Source of the DNA: Fidelibacterota bacterium
Lineage (GTDB): Bacteria > Pseudomonadota > Alphaproteobacteria > Rhodospirillales > Rhodospirillaceae
Assembly: GCA_947475295.1 (NCBI GenBank)
Contig: CANJLF010000001.1
Coordinates: 62,001-126,000, forward strand
DNA: 64,000 bases
Reading direction: 5' to 3'
A program made the translations under genes and the position numbers. This document shows, piece after piece, positions 35,034 to 45,484 of the stretch. Under the pieces are notes generated by a model, which saw only the letters and a list, made by a program, of their open reading frames with translations, did not search any database and was not told where the DNA came from. Within the stretch, counting starts at the first letter, position 1. Every line of letters begins with the position of its first letter.

Positions 35034-37994
35034 GTGGACGCCTCTTTTCTTACCGGCGCAAACGCCACATTTATCGCCGAGCTTTATGCCGCTTATCTCA
35101 AGAACCCGGCGGCCGTGGACGCAAGCTGGGCAAGCTTCTTTAGCGACCTCGCCGACGACGAAGCGTCGCTGCTGAAGGACATCGAAGGCGCCAGCTGGGC
35201 GCCCTCTGACGCCGCCGTTATCGGCGCCTCCGATGCCGAAGCCGCGCCCGCCAAGGGCCCAAGGGACAAGGGCGGCAAGCCCGCCTCCGGCAAGCCCGCC
35301 GGTGAAGCGGTGTCCGGCGGCGACAAGGCCGCATTGCTGAAGCAAACCGAAGACTCGATTCATGCGCTGCAGCTCATCCGCGCCTACCGCGCCCGCGGCC
35401 ATCAGGTCGCCAACCTTGATCCTTTGGCAAACACCAAAAAGGACGCTCACCCCGAACTTGATTACCGCACGCATGGATTCACGGATGCCGACTTGGGCCG
35501 CGAGATTCACCTGGGCGGCGTCATGGGCTTGGAGCGCGCGACGCTGCAACAGATTCTCGACCTTTGCCGGAAGACCTATTGCGGCACCATCGGCGTCGAG
35601 TTCAACCACATCCAGTCGCCCAAGCAGCGCGATTGGTTGGTGCGGCGCTTCGAGAAGGATCGCATGGAGCCCAATTTCTCCGGCTTCGGCAAGAAGGCCA
35701 TTCTGGAACGTCTGACCGAAGCCGAGGGTTTCGAAAAATTCCTCGGCATCAAATACACCGGTACAAAAAGATTTGGTCTCGACGGCGGCGAAGCCGCGAT
35801 CCCGGCGCTCGAGCAGATCATCAAGCGCGGCGGCCAACTCGGCCTGAAGCAGATCGTTATCGGCATGGCCCACCGCGGCCGCCTCAACGTGCTTGTGAAC
35901 GTCATGCACAAGCCCTTCAGCGCGCTGTTCTCGGAATTCCAAGGCAACTCGCCGAATCCTGAATCCGTCGAAGGTTCGGGCGACGTGAAGTACCACTTGG
36001 GTACATCGGCGGACCGCGAATTTGACGGCAACGCAGTGCACCTGTCGCTGACCGCCAATCCTTCGCATTTGGAAGTCGTCGATCCGGTCGTGCTCGGCAA
36101 GGTCCGGGCGAAACAGGAACAGCTGGGCGATACCGGCCGCAAGCAGGTCATGGGCCTTTTGATCCACGGCGACGCCGCTTTCGCCGGCCAGGGCATCATC
36201 GCTGAGTGCTTCGGCTTCTCGCAGATCAACGGTTACACCACCGGCGGCACGCTGCACTTTGTCATCAATAACCAGATCGGCTTCACCACCACGCCGCAGT
36301 ACAGCCGCTCCGGACTTTATTGCACCGATATCGCGAAGATGGTCGAAGCGCCGATTTTCCACGTCAACGCCGACGATCCGGAAGCCGTGGTCTATTGCGC
36401 GCGCCTGGCCATGGAATTCCGCCAGGAGTTCGGCTCGGATGTCGTGCTCGACATGGTGTGCTACCGCCGCTTCGGTCACAACGAAGGCGATGAGCCCAAG
36501 TTCACCCAGCCCTTGATGTACAAGACCATCGAGGGCCACGCGACCGTGCGCACGCTCTACGCCAAGAAACTGGTTCAGGAAGGCCTCTATACGCAGCAAG
36601 ACGCCGACCTGATGATGTCGAAGTTCATGCACATGATGGAGGCCGACTTCGAATCCTCCGCCAGCTTCAAGCCCAACAAAGCCGACTGGCTGGAAGGTGC
36701 GTGGAAGGGCCTCGCGCAAATGGGCGAGGAAGAAGAATACCGCGACGACAAGAGCGGAGCGCCCCTCGACCTGCTCAAGGAAGTGGGTGCGGCGATCTGC
36801 AAGGCCCCGGACGGTTGGGCGGTGAACCCGAAGATCGTGCGCCAGCTGAAGGCCAAGAAGGAATCCATCGACAGCGGCAAAGACATTGACTGGGCGACAG
36901 CCGAAGCGCTCGCTTACGGCACACTCTGTGTCGAAGGCAATGCGGTGCGCCTGTCCGGCCAGGACTGCGGCCGCGGCACGTTCTCGCAGCGCCAATCGGT
37001 GCTGGTCGATCAGAACACCGAGCAGCGCCACGTCTATCTCGACAACATTCGCCCCGGCAAGCAGGCGCCCTTTGTCGTTATCGATAGTCCTTTGTCCGAG
37101 CTGTCGATCTTGGGCTTTGAATACGGCTACAGCCTGGCGGATCCCAACACACTCACGATTTGGGAAGCGCAGTTCGGCGATTTCTCCAACGGCGCGCAGA
37201 TGATCATCGACCAGTTCATCAATTCCGGCGAGAGCAAGTGGCTGCGCCTGTGCGGCCTGGTCATGCTTTTGCCCCACGGCTTTGAGGGTCAGGGTCCCGA
37301 GCACTCCTCGGCGCGCATGGAACGTTATCTACAGCTCTCGGCTCAGGATAACTGGCAGGTTTGCAACATCACGACGCCCGCCAACTATTTCCACGCGCTT
37401 CGCCGGCAGATGCGCCGCAATTTCAGGAAGCCCCTGGTGATCATGACGCCGAAGTCGCTGCTGCGTCACAAGCGCTGCATTTCGACGCTGCAGGAAATGG
37501 GCGCCGACACCAGCTTCCAGCGCATCTATCCGGAGACCGAGAAGGTTACCGCGCCCAATAAGATCCGGCGCATCGTGTGCTGTTCCGGCAAGGTCTATTA
37601 CGACCTCCTGCAGGCGCGCGAAGACAAGGGCGTGGACGACGTGGTCATCATCCGCGTCGAGCAGATTTATCCCTGGCCCAAGGAAACTTTGGCGCGCGAA
37701 TTCGCAAAGTACAAAAATGCCGAGCTGGTGTGGTGCCAGGAAGAACCAGCCAACATGGGATCCTGGACCTTTGTCGACCGCCGCCTGGAATACGCGCTCG
37801 ATGGCACCGGCATAAAGGCGACGCGTCCGGTCTACGCCGGCCGCCCGCCCGCAGCTTCTCCCGCCACAGGATTGATGAAAACCCACGTGCGCGAGCAAAA
37901 CCAGCTTTGCGAATGGGCGATCAATACGCCGCTTGAAGAAATTCCGCAGCCGTTCCGCCGTTTGTCCAAGATTGGAAAAATGGCCGCGGAATAG
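35034..37994 (+). CDS. sucA: 2-oxoglutarate dehydrogenase E1 component
   Basis: SucA decarboxylates 2-oxoglutarate with thiamine diphosphate and passes succinyl to SucB. From GTG 35034 it is 986 residues; AAGGA at 35022-35026 is 7 nt before this GTG, and the product starts with the family motif SFLTGANATFIAELYAAYLK. Other hallmarks are MAHRGRLNVLVNV, HLSLTANPSHLE, the TPP site HGDAAFAGQGIIAE, RFGHNEGDEP and LLPHGFEGQGPEHSSARMER. A TTG at 34998 is in frame but less likely. It leads sucA-sucB-lpd. Confidence 0.98.
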   Translation: MDASFLTGANATFIAELYAAYLKNPAAVDASWASFFSDLADDEASLLKDIEGASWAPSDAAVIGASDAEAAPAKGPRDKGGKPASGKPAGEAVSGGDKAALLKQTEDSIHALQLIRAYRARGHQVANLDPLANTKKDAHPELDYRTHGFTDADLGREIHLGGVMGLERATLQQILDLCRKTYCGTIGVEFNHIQSPKQRDWLVRRFEKDRMEPNFSGFGKKAILERLTEAEGFEKFLGIKYTGTKRFGLDGGEAAIPALEQIIKRGGQLGLKQIVIGMAHRGRLNVLVNVMHKPFSALFSEFQGNSPNPESVEGSGDVKYHLGTSADREFDGNAVHLSLTANPSHLEVVDPVVLGKVRAKQEQLGDTGRKQVMGLLIHGDAAFAGQGIIAECFGFSQINGYTTGGTLHFVINNQIGFTTTPQYSRSGLYCTDIAKMVEAPIFHVNADDPEAVVYCARLAMEFRQEFGSDVVLDMVCYRRFGHNEGDEPKFTQPLMYKTIEGHATVRTLYAKKLVQEGLYTQQDADLMMSKFMHMMEADFESSASFKPNKADWLEGAWKGLAQMGEEEEYRDDKSGAPLDLLKEVGAAICKAPDGWAVNPKIVRQLKAKKESIDSGKDIDWATAEALAYGTLCVEGNAVRLSGQDCGRGTFSQRQSVLVDQNTEQRHVYLDNIRPGKQAPFVVIDSPLSELSILGFEYGYSLADPNTLTIWEAQFGDFSNGAQMIIDQFINSGESKWLRLCGLVMLLPHGFEGQGPEHSSARMERYLQLSAQDNWQVCNITTPANYFHALRRQMRRNFRKPLVIMTPKSLLRHKRCISTLQEMGADTSFQRIYPETEKVTAPNKIRRIVCCSGKVYYDLLQAREDKGVDDVVIIRVEQIYPWPKETLAREFAKYKNAELVWCQEEPANMGSWTFVDRRLEYALDGTGIKATRPVYAGRPPAASPATGLMKTHVREQNQLCEWAINTPLEEIPQPFRRLSKIGKMAAE

Positions 37995-38054
37995 AATCCG
38001 CAGGCTGCATACCCGCTTCTTTTTTTGACCAAGCCTTTTTGAATTGAGGACGCC

Positions 38055-39335
38055 ATGTCGACCGAGATCAAAGTGCCCACTCTTGGGGAATCCGTCAGCG
38101 AAGCCACGGTCGCCAAGTGGTTCAAGAAAGTCGGCGACGCGGTGGCCATGGATGAGCCGCTGGTGGAGCTGGAAACCGACAAGGTCACCGTCGAAGTGCG
38201 CGCCGAAGCCGCCGGCACCCTAGGCCAGATCGTGGCCGACACCGGCGCTGAAGTCAGCGTCGGAGCCGTGCTGGGCATTCTTGGCGCCGCCGGCGCCGCG
38301 GCGCCCGCCAAAAAAGCCGACGCGCCCAAGGCGGAAGCGCCCAAAGCTGCGCCGGCTGCAGCTCCCGCCGCAGCACCCGCACCTAAGGCTGAAGCGCCAA
38401 AACCCACGCCCGCGCCCGCGCCGAAACCGGCCGCGCCGGCCGTCGCGCCTGTGTCGCTGGCGGCGGACTATCCGCTGGCGCCCTCGGTGCGCCATCTCGT
38501 CGACGACCACGGCCTGGACCCGAAAAAAATTTCCGCGTCCGGCAAGGGTGGGCGTCTCACCAAAGCCGACGTTCTGAACTACATCGCCGGTGGCGGCGAG
38601 CGCGCGACCAAAGCTTCCGTGCCGGATCGCGGCCCCCGCGAAGAGCGCGTGAAGATGACGCGCCTACGCAAGAAAATCGCCGAGCGCCTCAAAGAGGCCC
38701 AGAACACCGCGGCCATGCTCACGACCTTCAACGAAGCCGACATGTCTGCGGTCATGGCGTTGCGCAACAAATTCAAAGAGTCCTTCGAGAAGAAGCACGG
38801 CGTGAAGATGGGCTTCATGTCCTTCTTCGTGAAGGCTTGCGTCAATGCGCTGAAAGAGCTTCCGGCCCTCAATGCCGAGATACAGGGCGATGAGCTGGTC
38901 TACAAGAATTACTACGACATTGGCGTTGCTGTCGGCACGCCGCAAGGTCTTGTGGTGCCGGTGGTGCGTAATTGCGACGAAAAGTCCTATGCCGAGATCG
39001 AAGCTGAAATCTCAGGGCTCGGCCGCAAAGCCAAGGACGGCAAGCTGACCATCGAGGATATGACCGGCGGCAGCTTCACCATCACCAACGGCGGTATTTA
39101 CGGCTCGATGTTGTCCACGCCCATTCTCAATGCGCCGCAGTCGGGCATTCTCGGCATGCATAACATCAAGCAGCGCGCCGTGGTGCAGGACGACGGCAGC
39201 ATTGTCGCCCGCCCCATCATGTATCTGGCCCTGTCCTACGATCACCGCATTGTCGACGGCCGCGAGGCGGTCACCTTCCTGGTGCGCGTGAAGGAAGCCA
39301 TCGAAGATCCCAGCCGCCTGCTGATCGAGACCTAA
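38055..39335 (+). CDS. sucB: 2-oxoglutarate dehydrogenase E2 component (dihydrolipoyl succinyltransferase)
   Basis: SucB transfers succinyl to CoA and forms the core of the complex. The 426-residue protein has one lipoyl domain (1-76, lipoylated Lys43 in [11 protein letters not shown]), an Ala/Pro/Lys-rich linker (about 80-135), the E1/E3-binding domain ([20 protein letters not shown], about 140-176) and the catalytic domain with [17 protein letters not shown]. It begins 60 bp after sucA with GAGGA upstream and ends 4 bp before lpd. Confidence 0.98.
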   Translation: MSTEIKVPTLGESVSEATVAKWFKKVGDAVAMDEPLVELETDKVTVEVRAEAAGTLGQIVADTGAEVSVGAVLGILGAAGAAAPAKKADAPKAEAPKAAPAAAPAAAPAPKAEAPKPTPAPAPKPAAPAVAPVSLAADYPLAPSVRHLVDDHGLDPKKISASGKGGRLTKADVLNYIAGGGERATKASVPDRGPREERVKMTRLRKKIAERLKEAQNTAAMLTTFNEADMSAVMALRNKFKESFEKKHGVKMGFMSFFVKACVNALKELPALNAEIQGDELVYKNYYDIGVAVGTPQGLVVPVVRNCDEKSYAEIEAEISGLGRKAKDGKLTIEDMTGGSFTITNGGIYGSMLSTPILNAPQSGILGMHNIKQRAVVQDDGSIVARPIMYLALSYDHRIVDGREAVTFLVRVKEAIEDPSRLLIET

Positions 39336-39339
39336 TTCC

Positions 39340-40758
39340 ATGGCCGATGCTTTTGACGTTATCGTAATCGGCGGCGGGCCCGGCGGTTATGTCTGCGCCA
39401 TCCGCGCGGCGCAACTGGGCCTGAAGGCCGCCGTCGTTGAGAGCCGCGGCGCGCTCGGCGGCACCTGCACCAACGTCGGCTGTATTCCGTCCAAGGCGCT
39501 GCTGCAGTCCTCGCATCTCTTTGACGAAGCCAATCACGCTTTTGCCGCCCACGGCATCAAGGTCGGTAAGGTCGAGATCGATCTGCCGACCATGATGGCG
39601 CGGAAAGACGGCGTGGTGAAACAGAACACCACGGGCATCGAATTTCTTTTGAAGAAAAATAAAGTCGCCTACCTCAAGGGCTATGGCCGCATCGCCAAGG
39701 CTGAGCGCGGCGCCCACCAGGTCGCGGTCAAAGGCCTCGACGGTAAGGAAGAGACCTACACGACGAAATATGTCGTCATCGCCACCGGCTCCGACGTCAC
39801 GCCGCTGCCGGGCGTAATCATCGACGAAAAGCAGGTGGTCTCAAGCACTGGCGCGCTGGTGCTGCCCAAGGTTCCCAAAAGCATGGTGGTGATCGGCGCC
39901 GGCGTCATTGGCCTGGAGATGGGCTCGGTCTGGCGGCGCCTCGGCAGCGACGTCACCGTGGTCGAGTTCCTCGACGTCATTCTGCCGCCCATGGACGGCG
40001 AAGTCCGCAAGCAGATGCAGCGCATCCTGGAAAAGCAGGGCATGAAATTCAAGCTGGGCTACAAAGTCACAGCCGCCAAGCCCGGCAAAGACGGCGTCGC
40101 CGTGACCATCGAGCCGGCCAAAGGCGGCGCGGCGGAACAGCTCTCGGCCGACGTGGTGCTCGTCGCCATCGGCCGCAGGCCCTTCATTGACGGCGCCGGC
40201 CTCGACACAGCGGGTGTCACCATCGGCAAGCGCGGCTTTGTCGAGGTGGATCATAACTACCAGACCAACGTCGAAGGCATATTCGCCATCGGCGATGTCA
40301 TCGGCGGCCAGATGCTGGCCCATAAGGCCGAGGACGAAGGTGTGGCCTGCGCCGAAATTCTCGCCGGCCAGCCGGGGCATATCAATTACGACGCCATTGC
40401 CGGGGTGGTTTACACGTGGCCGGAAGTCGCCGGCATCGGCAAGACCGAGGAACAGCTCAAAGAAGCCGGTATCGCCTACAATGTCGGCAAGTTTCCCTTT
40501 ACCGCCAACGGCCGCGCCCGTGCCAACGGCGATACGGACGGCTTCGCCAAGATCCTGGCCGATGCCAAGACCGACCGCGTGCTCGGCTGCCACATCGTCG
40601 GCCCGGCGGCGGGCGATCTGATCATGGAAGTGGCCGTGGCCATGGAATTCGGCGCTTCGTCGGAAGACATCGCGCGCACCTGCCACGCCCATCCGCAGCT
40701 CGGCGAAACCGTCAAGGAAGCGGCATTAGCCGCCGGCAAACGGGCGCTACACATCTGA
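39340..40758 (+). CDS. lpd: Dihydrolipoyl dehydrogenase (E3)
   Basis: Lpd reoxidises the lipoyl group with FAD and NAD+. The 472-residue protein has the FAD fold [20 protein letters not shown], the redox disulfide Cys43-Cys48 in [16 protein letters not shown], the NAD fold [28 protein letters not shown], and the C-terminal His-Glu pair in [16 protein letters not shown]. It belongs with sucA-sucB and could also serve pyruvate dehydrogenase if no other copy exists. Confidence 0.98.
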   Translation: MADAFDVIVIGGGPGGYVCAIRAAQLGLKAAVVESRGALGGTCTNVGCIPSKALLQSSHLFDEANHAFAAHGIKVGKVEIDLPTMMARKDGVVKQNTTGIEFLLKKNKVAYLKGYGRIAKAERGAHQVAVKGLDGKEETYTTKYVVIATGSDVTPLPGVIIDEKQVVSSTGALVLPKVPKSMVVIGAGVIGLEMGSVWRRLGSDVTVVEFLDVILPPMDGEVRKQMQRILEKQGMKFKLGYKVTAAKPGKDGVAVTIEPAKGGAAEQLSADVVLVAIGRRPFIDGAGLDTAGVTIGKRGFVEVDHNYQTNVEGIFAIGDVIGGQMLAHKAEDEGVACAEILAGQPGHINYDAIAGVVYTWPEVAGIGKTEEQLKEAGIAYNVGKFPFTANGRARANGDTDGFAKILADAKTDRVLGCHIVGPAAGDLIMEVAVAMEFGASSEDIARTCHAHPQLGETVKEAALAAGKRALHI

Positions 40759-40769
40759 GCGCATCATAA

Positions 40770-41546
40770 ATGCGCCTACGCACGCCCACGATCACCGTCG
40801 TCATTCCCGCCTATAACGCTGCGAAGACTATCATCCGCACGCTTGAGAGCGCCGTTGCGTCCTTGCGACATTGTGTCGAAATAGAAGGCCTGTTGGTTGA
40901 AGCGGAGATTGTTGTCATCGACGACTGTTCGACGGATGGAACCGCCGAGCTTGTGACGAAGTGGGGCAAGCGCGCGCTGGTACGCTTGATCCGAAACGCC
41001 GCCAACCGCGGTCCGGGGTTCTCGCGCAACGAAGGTGTCAGGCAATCGGGCGGCGGGTTCCTGTTCTTTCTTGATGCCGACGACGTGTTCTATCCCAACC
41101 ACGTCCACAGGTGCCTCACGGAGTTACTGGCCGATGATTCCCTGGGCTATGTCTTCACGCGCGTCAAAATCGATATGCCCATGCATGAGGATTGGCGCCC
41201 GTCGCTGGACGAAAGCTGCCCGATCAATTTTTGCGTGCGCCGTGTCTGGCACGACATGATCCAGGGCTTCGCGGAAGAAAAGGATTTCAGTACATATCGC
41301 ACGGAAGACACGCTGTACCGCGCCTGCCTGCGTCGCCTGGTCCAACACCGCAAGATTGAGGTCGAAACCTGCGAGCAGTTTGTGTCGCCCGGTAACGCGC
41401 TTGACCGTCAGCGTCGGAAGTTTTCGTTCTCAAAGGCTGACTGGCAAAGCCAGGGTATCGACGATGGCTTCAGGATGACGCCTGCGATGGAAGCGGTGGC
41501 GCTGGCGCGCTTTGCGCACGTGGCCAAACTACGCGGCGAACAATAG
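40770..41546 (+). CDS. Family 2 glycosyltransferase
   Basis: A 258-residue GT-A enzyme that would add a sugar from a nucleotide sugar to a surface glycan. The start TITVVIPAYNAAKTIIRTLE is typical, IVVIDDCSTDGTAEL is the nucleotide-binding strand, and the metal-binding DxD lies in FFLDADDVFYPN (Asp102-Asp105). The C-terminal half lacks membrane helices, so it is cytoplasmic. It starts 11 bp after lpd, so it may be read through from the sucAB-lpd operon. Acceptor and sugar are unknown. Confidence 0.85.
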   Translation: MRLRTPTITVVIPAYNAAKTIIRTLESAVASLRHCVEIEGLLVEAEIVVIDDCSTDGTAELVTKWGKRALVRLIRNAANRGPGFSRNEGVRQSGGGFLFFLDADDVFYPNHVHRCLTELLADDSLGYVFTRVKIDMPMHEDWRPSLDESCPINFCVRRVWHDMIQGFAEEKDFSTYRTEDTLYRACLRRLVQHRKIEVETCEQFVSPGNALDRQRRKFSFSKADWQSQGIDDGFRMTPAMEAVALARFAHVAKLRGEQ

Positions 41547-41559
41547 CTTACCCAATACC

Positions 41560-42174
41560 TTACCAGGCCGCGAGACCCGGCACGGTATAGCGGCACGCCA
41601 GAGAGCCCAGTTTGCGCCTTTCGCAGGCATTAATGGCGTCGGTGCCGCGCCAAGAAGCGAATCCCGTCGCCGTCCATACGCCCTTCTTCTCTGCCAGGAA
41701 CAGGCTTTGTTTTTCGGCAACGCCTTTGGCGTTGACCATCTTGATCATCATCTCGTGGCTGCCAGTGAGCGCGCGCTTGTTGAACGGCACACCGCGCAGG
41801 CGCGCAGGCATCACTTCGCGCAAGCCCGCGATTTCCCAGACGGCGTAGTCGGCGTGGCTCACGCGCAAGAGCTCGGTCCAGCTCAGCGTCCAGGGCTTCA
41901 TCCAGATATCGCCGGCCAGCGTGCCGTCGTCCTTGTGCTGGCCGCCGTCGGGCTGGATGGTGAGGCCGACCAGCTTGCAGGTGGCGACGGATTTGTCGGA
42001 GCACATCAGAAAGGTTTTGGCGGCGCATTCGGGATTTTCGCCGGGGCTGGCGCAGGCTTTTTCCGTGTCGGGATCGGGGTAAACCGGAAGCTCGGCGGCT
42101 GGGAGCGGCAGAACGTAAAGACAGGCCGCGACGAGTCCCAGGGAAGTTGCCGCAAGTCTTTGAAAAATAGTCAT
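41560..42174 (-). CDS. Secreted six-cysteine protein (paralogue of the 29.1-30.2 kb protein)
   Basis: A 204-residue protein with a signal peptide (about 1-27). Its whole mature part matches the N-terminal domain of the protein at 29140-30234: six cysteines at 41, 50, 58, 66, 184 and 194 with near-identical spacing, plus shared KTxLxC, DGTL, PWxLS, AGxR and QSxF motifs. It lacks the M23-like part. It is a stand-alone gene, convergent with the glycosyltransferase and divergent from the rhomboid gene. I know no named family; disulfides and a periplasmic location are inferred. Confidence 0.75.
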   Translation of the reverse strand: MTIFQRLAATSLGLVAACLYVLPLPAAELPVYPDPDTEKACASPGENPECAAKTFLMCSDKSVATCKLVGLTIQPDGGQHKDDGTLAGDIWMKPWTLSWTELLRVSHADYAVWEIAGLREVMPARLRGVPFNKRALTGSHEMMIKMVNAKGVAEKQSLFLAEKKGVWTATGFASWRGTDAINACERRKLGSLACRYTVPGLAAW

Positions 42175-42297
42175 ATTCCGGCGCTCATTTAAGTCCTGGC
42201 TTTCAAGGGCCGAGGGATGCTTTTGTTAAAAGCCCCACGCCGGAAGATCAAGCCCCGCGCGGACCTATATAACGTCTTTCCTCCCAAAAGAGCTTTC

Positions 42298-43077
42298 ATG
42301 TTCCTGCCGATCCGCGACGACAACCCCCACACCATAACGCCCTATGTGAACTACGGCCTCATCGCCGCCTGTGCGCTGGCGTTCCTGTGGCAGTTGTCCT
42401 TGGGCGAGGAGAGCGGGCAGGCGGCGGTATTGGCTTTCGGGCTCATTCCAGGGCGTCTGTTCGGCACCATCACCCTCGAATCCAATCCGTCTTCCGTGCC
42501 GGCGATTCTAACGATCTTCACGTCGATGTTCCTGCACGGCGGTTGGATGCACTTTCTCGGCAACATGCTGTACCTCTGGATTTTCGGCGACAACATCGAA
42601 GCGTCCCTGGGTCACAAGCGCTATCTGGCCTTCTACTTGCTATGCGGCGTGGCGGCGGCCCTGGGCCAAAGCATCGCGGTACCCTCATCGGACATCCCCA
42701 TGATCGGCGCTTCGGGCGCCATCGCCGGCGTGCTCGGCGCCTATCTGGTTCTGCACCCGCGCTCCAACATCAAAGTTTTTGTCTTCCTGATTTTTATCAC
42801 CACCATCAACGTGCCGGCTTTCATCGTGCTGGGATTCTGGTTCGTCGGGCAGCTGATCAGCTCGGCTGCCGCCAACCCGGCCGCACCGGGTGTGGCCTTC
42901 ATGGCCCATATCGGCGGCTTTGTCTTCGGCGCGGCGATGGTGGTCTTCTTCCGCCAGCGTTTTGTGCAAGTTTTCGCACCGGCGCAAAGCCGCGCTTTTG
43001 CTGTCGAGCGCAGACCCTACCGGCGCGGCTCGGTGCCCGACGCCGGACGGCGTGATCCGCCGGGACCTTGGGGCTAG
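42298..43077 (+). CDS. Rhomboid-family intramembrane serine protease
   Basis: A 259-residue membrane protein with six or more hydrophobic segments. The catalytic pair is Ser139 in MIGASGAIAGVLGAYL and His204 in MAHIGGFVFG; the HFLGNMLYLWIFGDNIE motif (about 85-101) is also typical. It should cut membrane helices of unknown partners. ATG 42298 gives the family N terminus MFLPIRDDNP; the frame is open back to 42217. Its stop overlaps that of xerC, which is convergent. Confidence 0.9.
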   Translation: MFLPIRDDNPHTITPYVNYGLIAACALAFLWQLSLGEESGQAAVLAFGLIPGRLFGTITLESNPSSVPAILTIFTSMFLHGGWMHFLGNMLYLWIFGDNIEASLGHKRYLAFYLLCGVAAALGQSIAVPSSDIPMIGASGAIAGVLGAYLVLHPRSNIKVFVFLIFITTINVPAFIVLGFWFVGQLISSAAANPAAPGVAFMAHIGGFVFGAAMVVFFRQRFVQVFAPAQSRAFAVERRPYRRGSVPDAGRRDPPGPWG

Positions 43078-44039
43078 TTTCCTAAACGCGCGCGGGGATG
43101 AGCGGCGTCGTAAACCTTGGTGAGACGCGCCGCATCGACCACCGTATAGCGTTGTGTGGTCGATAGAGACGCATGACCGAGCAACTCCTGAATCGTGCGA
43201 AGGTCGCCGCCCTTGGCCAGCAAGTGTGTGGCGAAGCTGTGCCGGAGCGCATGGGGCGTGGCGGTTTCGGCGAGGCCCAACAACGCCCGCAAACGACGCA
43301 CCTGGCGCTGTAGTACGCCGGGATTGAGCGCCTTGCCGCGTTTGCCGACAAACAATGGCGCATCGGGCGTTGCCGGGAAGGGGCAGGCGGCGCGGTAAGC
43401 TTCAATCGCGTCGCGCACCACGGGCAACACCGGAACGATGCGTTCCTTGCGGCCTTTGCCGACGACCCGCAAGGTGTCGCTGTCGGGCCGGTCGCCGCAG
43501 GTGAGGCCAAGAGCCTCACCAATACGCAAACCGCAACCATAGAGCAAGATCAACAAAGCCGTGTCGCGTGCGGCTAACCATGGTTCATCCTGCAATTCGC
43601 CGGCAGTTTGAATCGCGTTCATGGCTTCGTCTTCGTCCAAAGCCCTGGGCACGGTCTTGGGCAGACGCGGCGTTTTCACGGCTTTGACGGCCGGGTTGTG
43701 CACGCGGTCGGTGCGATCGAGAAAGCGGAAGAAGTTGCGCAAGGTCGAGATGCCGCGCGCGATGGAGCTGCGCGCGGTGCCAAGGTTGGCGCGATGGGCG
43801 AGATAGCTGCGGAAATCGGCGGGCTTTAAGGCAGCGAGGTCCGATGTATCGGCCTCGGTGCCCAGATGATCGGTGAGAAATGTGAGAAAGGCCGCGAGGT
43901 CGCGGCCATAGGCATCAGCAGTGTGGGAGGAAACGCGGCGCTCGGTCGAAAGCCATATGCGCCAGTCGTCGATAGCACGCGTAAGCTCGCCGCGCGCGGC
44001 GTAGTGGATTCCGTCGCTAGCTAGAGTTTCAGAGTCCAC
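43074..44039 (-). CDS. xerC: Tyrosine recombinase XerC
   Basis: XerC with XerD resolves chromosome dimers at dif during division. The 321-residue protein has the N-terminal SAM-like DNA-binding domain and the catalytic residues Arg172 (CGLRIGEALGL), Lys195, His263 and Arg266 (HALRHSFATHLL), His289 (LLGHASLSTTQRY) and Tyr298. GTG 44039 (or TTG 44042) overlaps the end of the DUF484 gene. The DUF484-xerC pair is common in Proteobacteria, which supports XerC rather than an integrase. Confidence 0.94.
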   Translation of the reverse strand: MDSETLASDGIHYAARGELTRAIDDWRIWLSTERRVSSHTADAYGRDLAAFLTFLTDHLGTEADTSDLAALKPADFRSYLAHRANLGTARSSIARGISTLRNFFRFLDRTDRVHNPAVKAVKTPRLPKTVPRALDEDEAMNAIQTAGELQDEPWLAARDTALLILLYGCGLRIGEALGLTCGDRPDSDTLRVVGKGRKERIVPVLPVVRDAIEAYRAACPFPATPDAPLFVGKRGKALNPGVLQRQVRRLRALLGLAETATPHALRHSFATHLLAKGGDLRTIQELLGHASLSTTQRYTVVDAARLTKVYDAAHPRARLGN

Positions 44040-44749
44040 CAACGTCCTACGGCATAACGGGCGATGTGCCCGAGGAAAGCAATCAGTTCCGTGCCCTGGC
44101 CTTCTTCGAAGTGGCCGGGGTTGCGGCAGCCGACGGCAAAAATACCGGCGGGCAAACCTTCGCCATCGGGCAAAGCGATCAGCGCGTCGGAGCGCACCAA
44201 GCCGGCGGCGCTGCCGTAAAGGGCGGTCTCGCCTTCGGTCTCGGCGCGGATGCGGGTCGAGGCGTCGCCGCCCATGAGGGCGTCGACACTGCCGGCATGA
44301 AGCGCGCGGATGATGTGGCCGGCCTCTGCGGGCACGGCGTCGGTTTCAAAGCCGATGGCAATGGCATCGACGCCAAGATGCACCGGCAGATCGTCGTGCA
44401 GGACCTGCGCCAGCTCGGTGAAGTCGCGGGAATACAAAAGGGCCAGCGCGCATTCCAAGGTGCGTTCGACCAGCGACATGTTAGAGCGCGTGGTGGTGAC
44501 CAGGCTGGCGCTGGAAGCTTTCAGGTCGTCGACCTGGCGGCGCAGGCGGTCGACCACAAAGCGCTGCATATCGACAACGACGGTGTCGGTTTCAAAGCGC
44601 GTGTCGGGTGCCAGGATCGTCAGCAGGTCGGGATTGTTGAGCAGCACGCGGGGATTGCGGCGCAGATAGGCTATGACGTCGGCCTCGCGCAGGTCCGCTT
44701 TTGGTCCCATGCCGGCTTCTTTGGCGCCGGCTTTTACGTTGTCCGCCAT
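44021..44749 (-). CDS. DUF484 family protein
   Basis: A 242-residue cytoplasmic protein with an N-terminal helix-rich part (READVIAYLRRNPRVLLNNP, a DUF484 hallmark), a coiled stretch (about 60-95) and a GAF-like domain (about 95-240, AIALPDGEGLPAGIFAVG-type end). The family is uncharacterised but usually precedes xerC, as here, with overlapping reading frames. A role linked to recombination or cell division is inferred only from this linkage. Confidence 0.88.
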   Translation of the reverse strand: MADNVKAGAKEAGMGPKADLREADVIAYLRRNPRVLLNNPDLLTILAPDTRFETDTVVVDMQRFVVDRLRRQVDDLKASSASLVTTTRSNMSLVERTLECALALLYSRDFTELAQVLHDDLPVHLGVDAIAIGFETDAVPAEAGHIIRALHAGSVDALMGGDASTRIRAETEGETALYGSAAGLVRSDALIALPDGEGLPAGIFAVGCRNPGHFEEGQGTELIAFLGHIARYAVGRWWTLKL

Positions 44750-44769
44750 CTACCCCCGTCCCGCCGGGC

Positions 44770-45423
44770 CTAGAGAATCGACTGCCCGGTCTTCGCCCAA
44801 TCATCCAGGAATGCTTTTAGCCCTTTATCGGTTAACGGATGGTTGAACAGCTGGCGCAGGGTGGAGGGCGGCATGGTGCAGACATGGGCGCCGATCTTGG
44901 CCGCCTCTACTACATGCATGGGGTGGCGGACTGAGGCCACCAATACCTCGGTCTCGAAGCCGTAATTATTGTAGATCGTACAAATATCGTCGATCAGCTC
45001 CATGCCGTCGAAACCAATGTCGTCCAGGCGCCCCACGAAGGGCGAAATGAAGCTGGCGCCGGCCTTGGCGGCTAAGAGGGCCTGGGCGGGGGAGAAGCAC
45101 AAGGTCACGTTGACCATGGTGCCGTCGTCGGACAGGGCCTTGCAGGTTTTGAGGCCATCGGGGGTCAATGGCACTTTGATGGTCACGTTCTTGGCGATTT
45201 TTCTGAGGACCGCGGCTTCCTTCATCATGGTGTCGAAGTCGAGCGCGGTCACCTCGGCGCTGACCGGTCCCGGCACCACGGCGCAAATCTCGGCGATCAG
45301 ATCGACAAACTTTTTACCTGACTTGGCGGCCAGCGTCGGATTGGTGGTCACGCCGTCAACCATGCCCGTGGCGGCCAGGTCTTTGATCTCTTTGATGTCG
45401 GCGGTGTCGATAAAGAATTTCAT
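44770..45423 (-). CDS. fsa: Transaldolase / fructose-6-phosphate aldolase family protein
   Basis: A 217-residue small transaldolase-type aldolase. [17 protein letters not shown] is at the N terminus, GVTTNPTL follows, and the Schiff-base Lys83 is in [11 protein letters not shown]. The family includes both fructose-6-phosphate aldolases and true transaldolases of the short type; many Alphaproteobacteria have only this short form in the pentose phosphate pathway, so the exact activity is open. It lies upstream of DUF484 and xerC on the same strand and is divergent from priA, with about 60 bp between. Confidence 0.92.
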   Translation of the reverse strand: MKFFIDTADIKEIKDLAATGMVDGVTTNPTLAAKSGKKFVDLIAEICAVVPGPVSAEVTALDFDTMMKEAAVLRKIAKNVTIKVPLTPDGLKTCKALSDDGTMVNVTLCFSPAQALLAAKAGASFISPFVGRLDDIGFDGMELIDDICTIYNNYGFETEVLVASVRHPMHVVEAAKIGAHVCTMPPSTLRQLFNHPLTDKGLKAFLDDWAKTGQSIL

Positions 45424-45484
45424 GGAACGCTATCGTCCTCTTTTGAATTGCGTGAGCCTGGCGCTTCGGGAAAGAGTGTAGACC

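Noticed and set aside
35028-37304. 758-codon open frame on the minus strand opposite sucA
   Set aside because: It mirrors the codon pattern of a GC-rich gene; the plus strand encodes an unmistakable SucA, and the antisense product has no recognisable domain.
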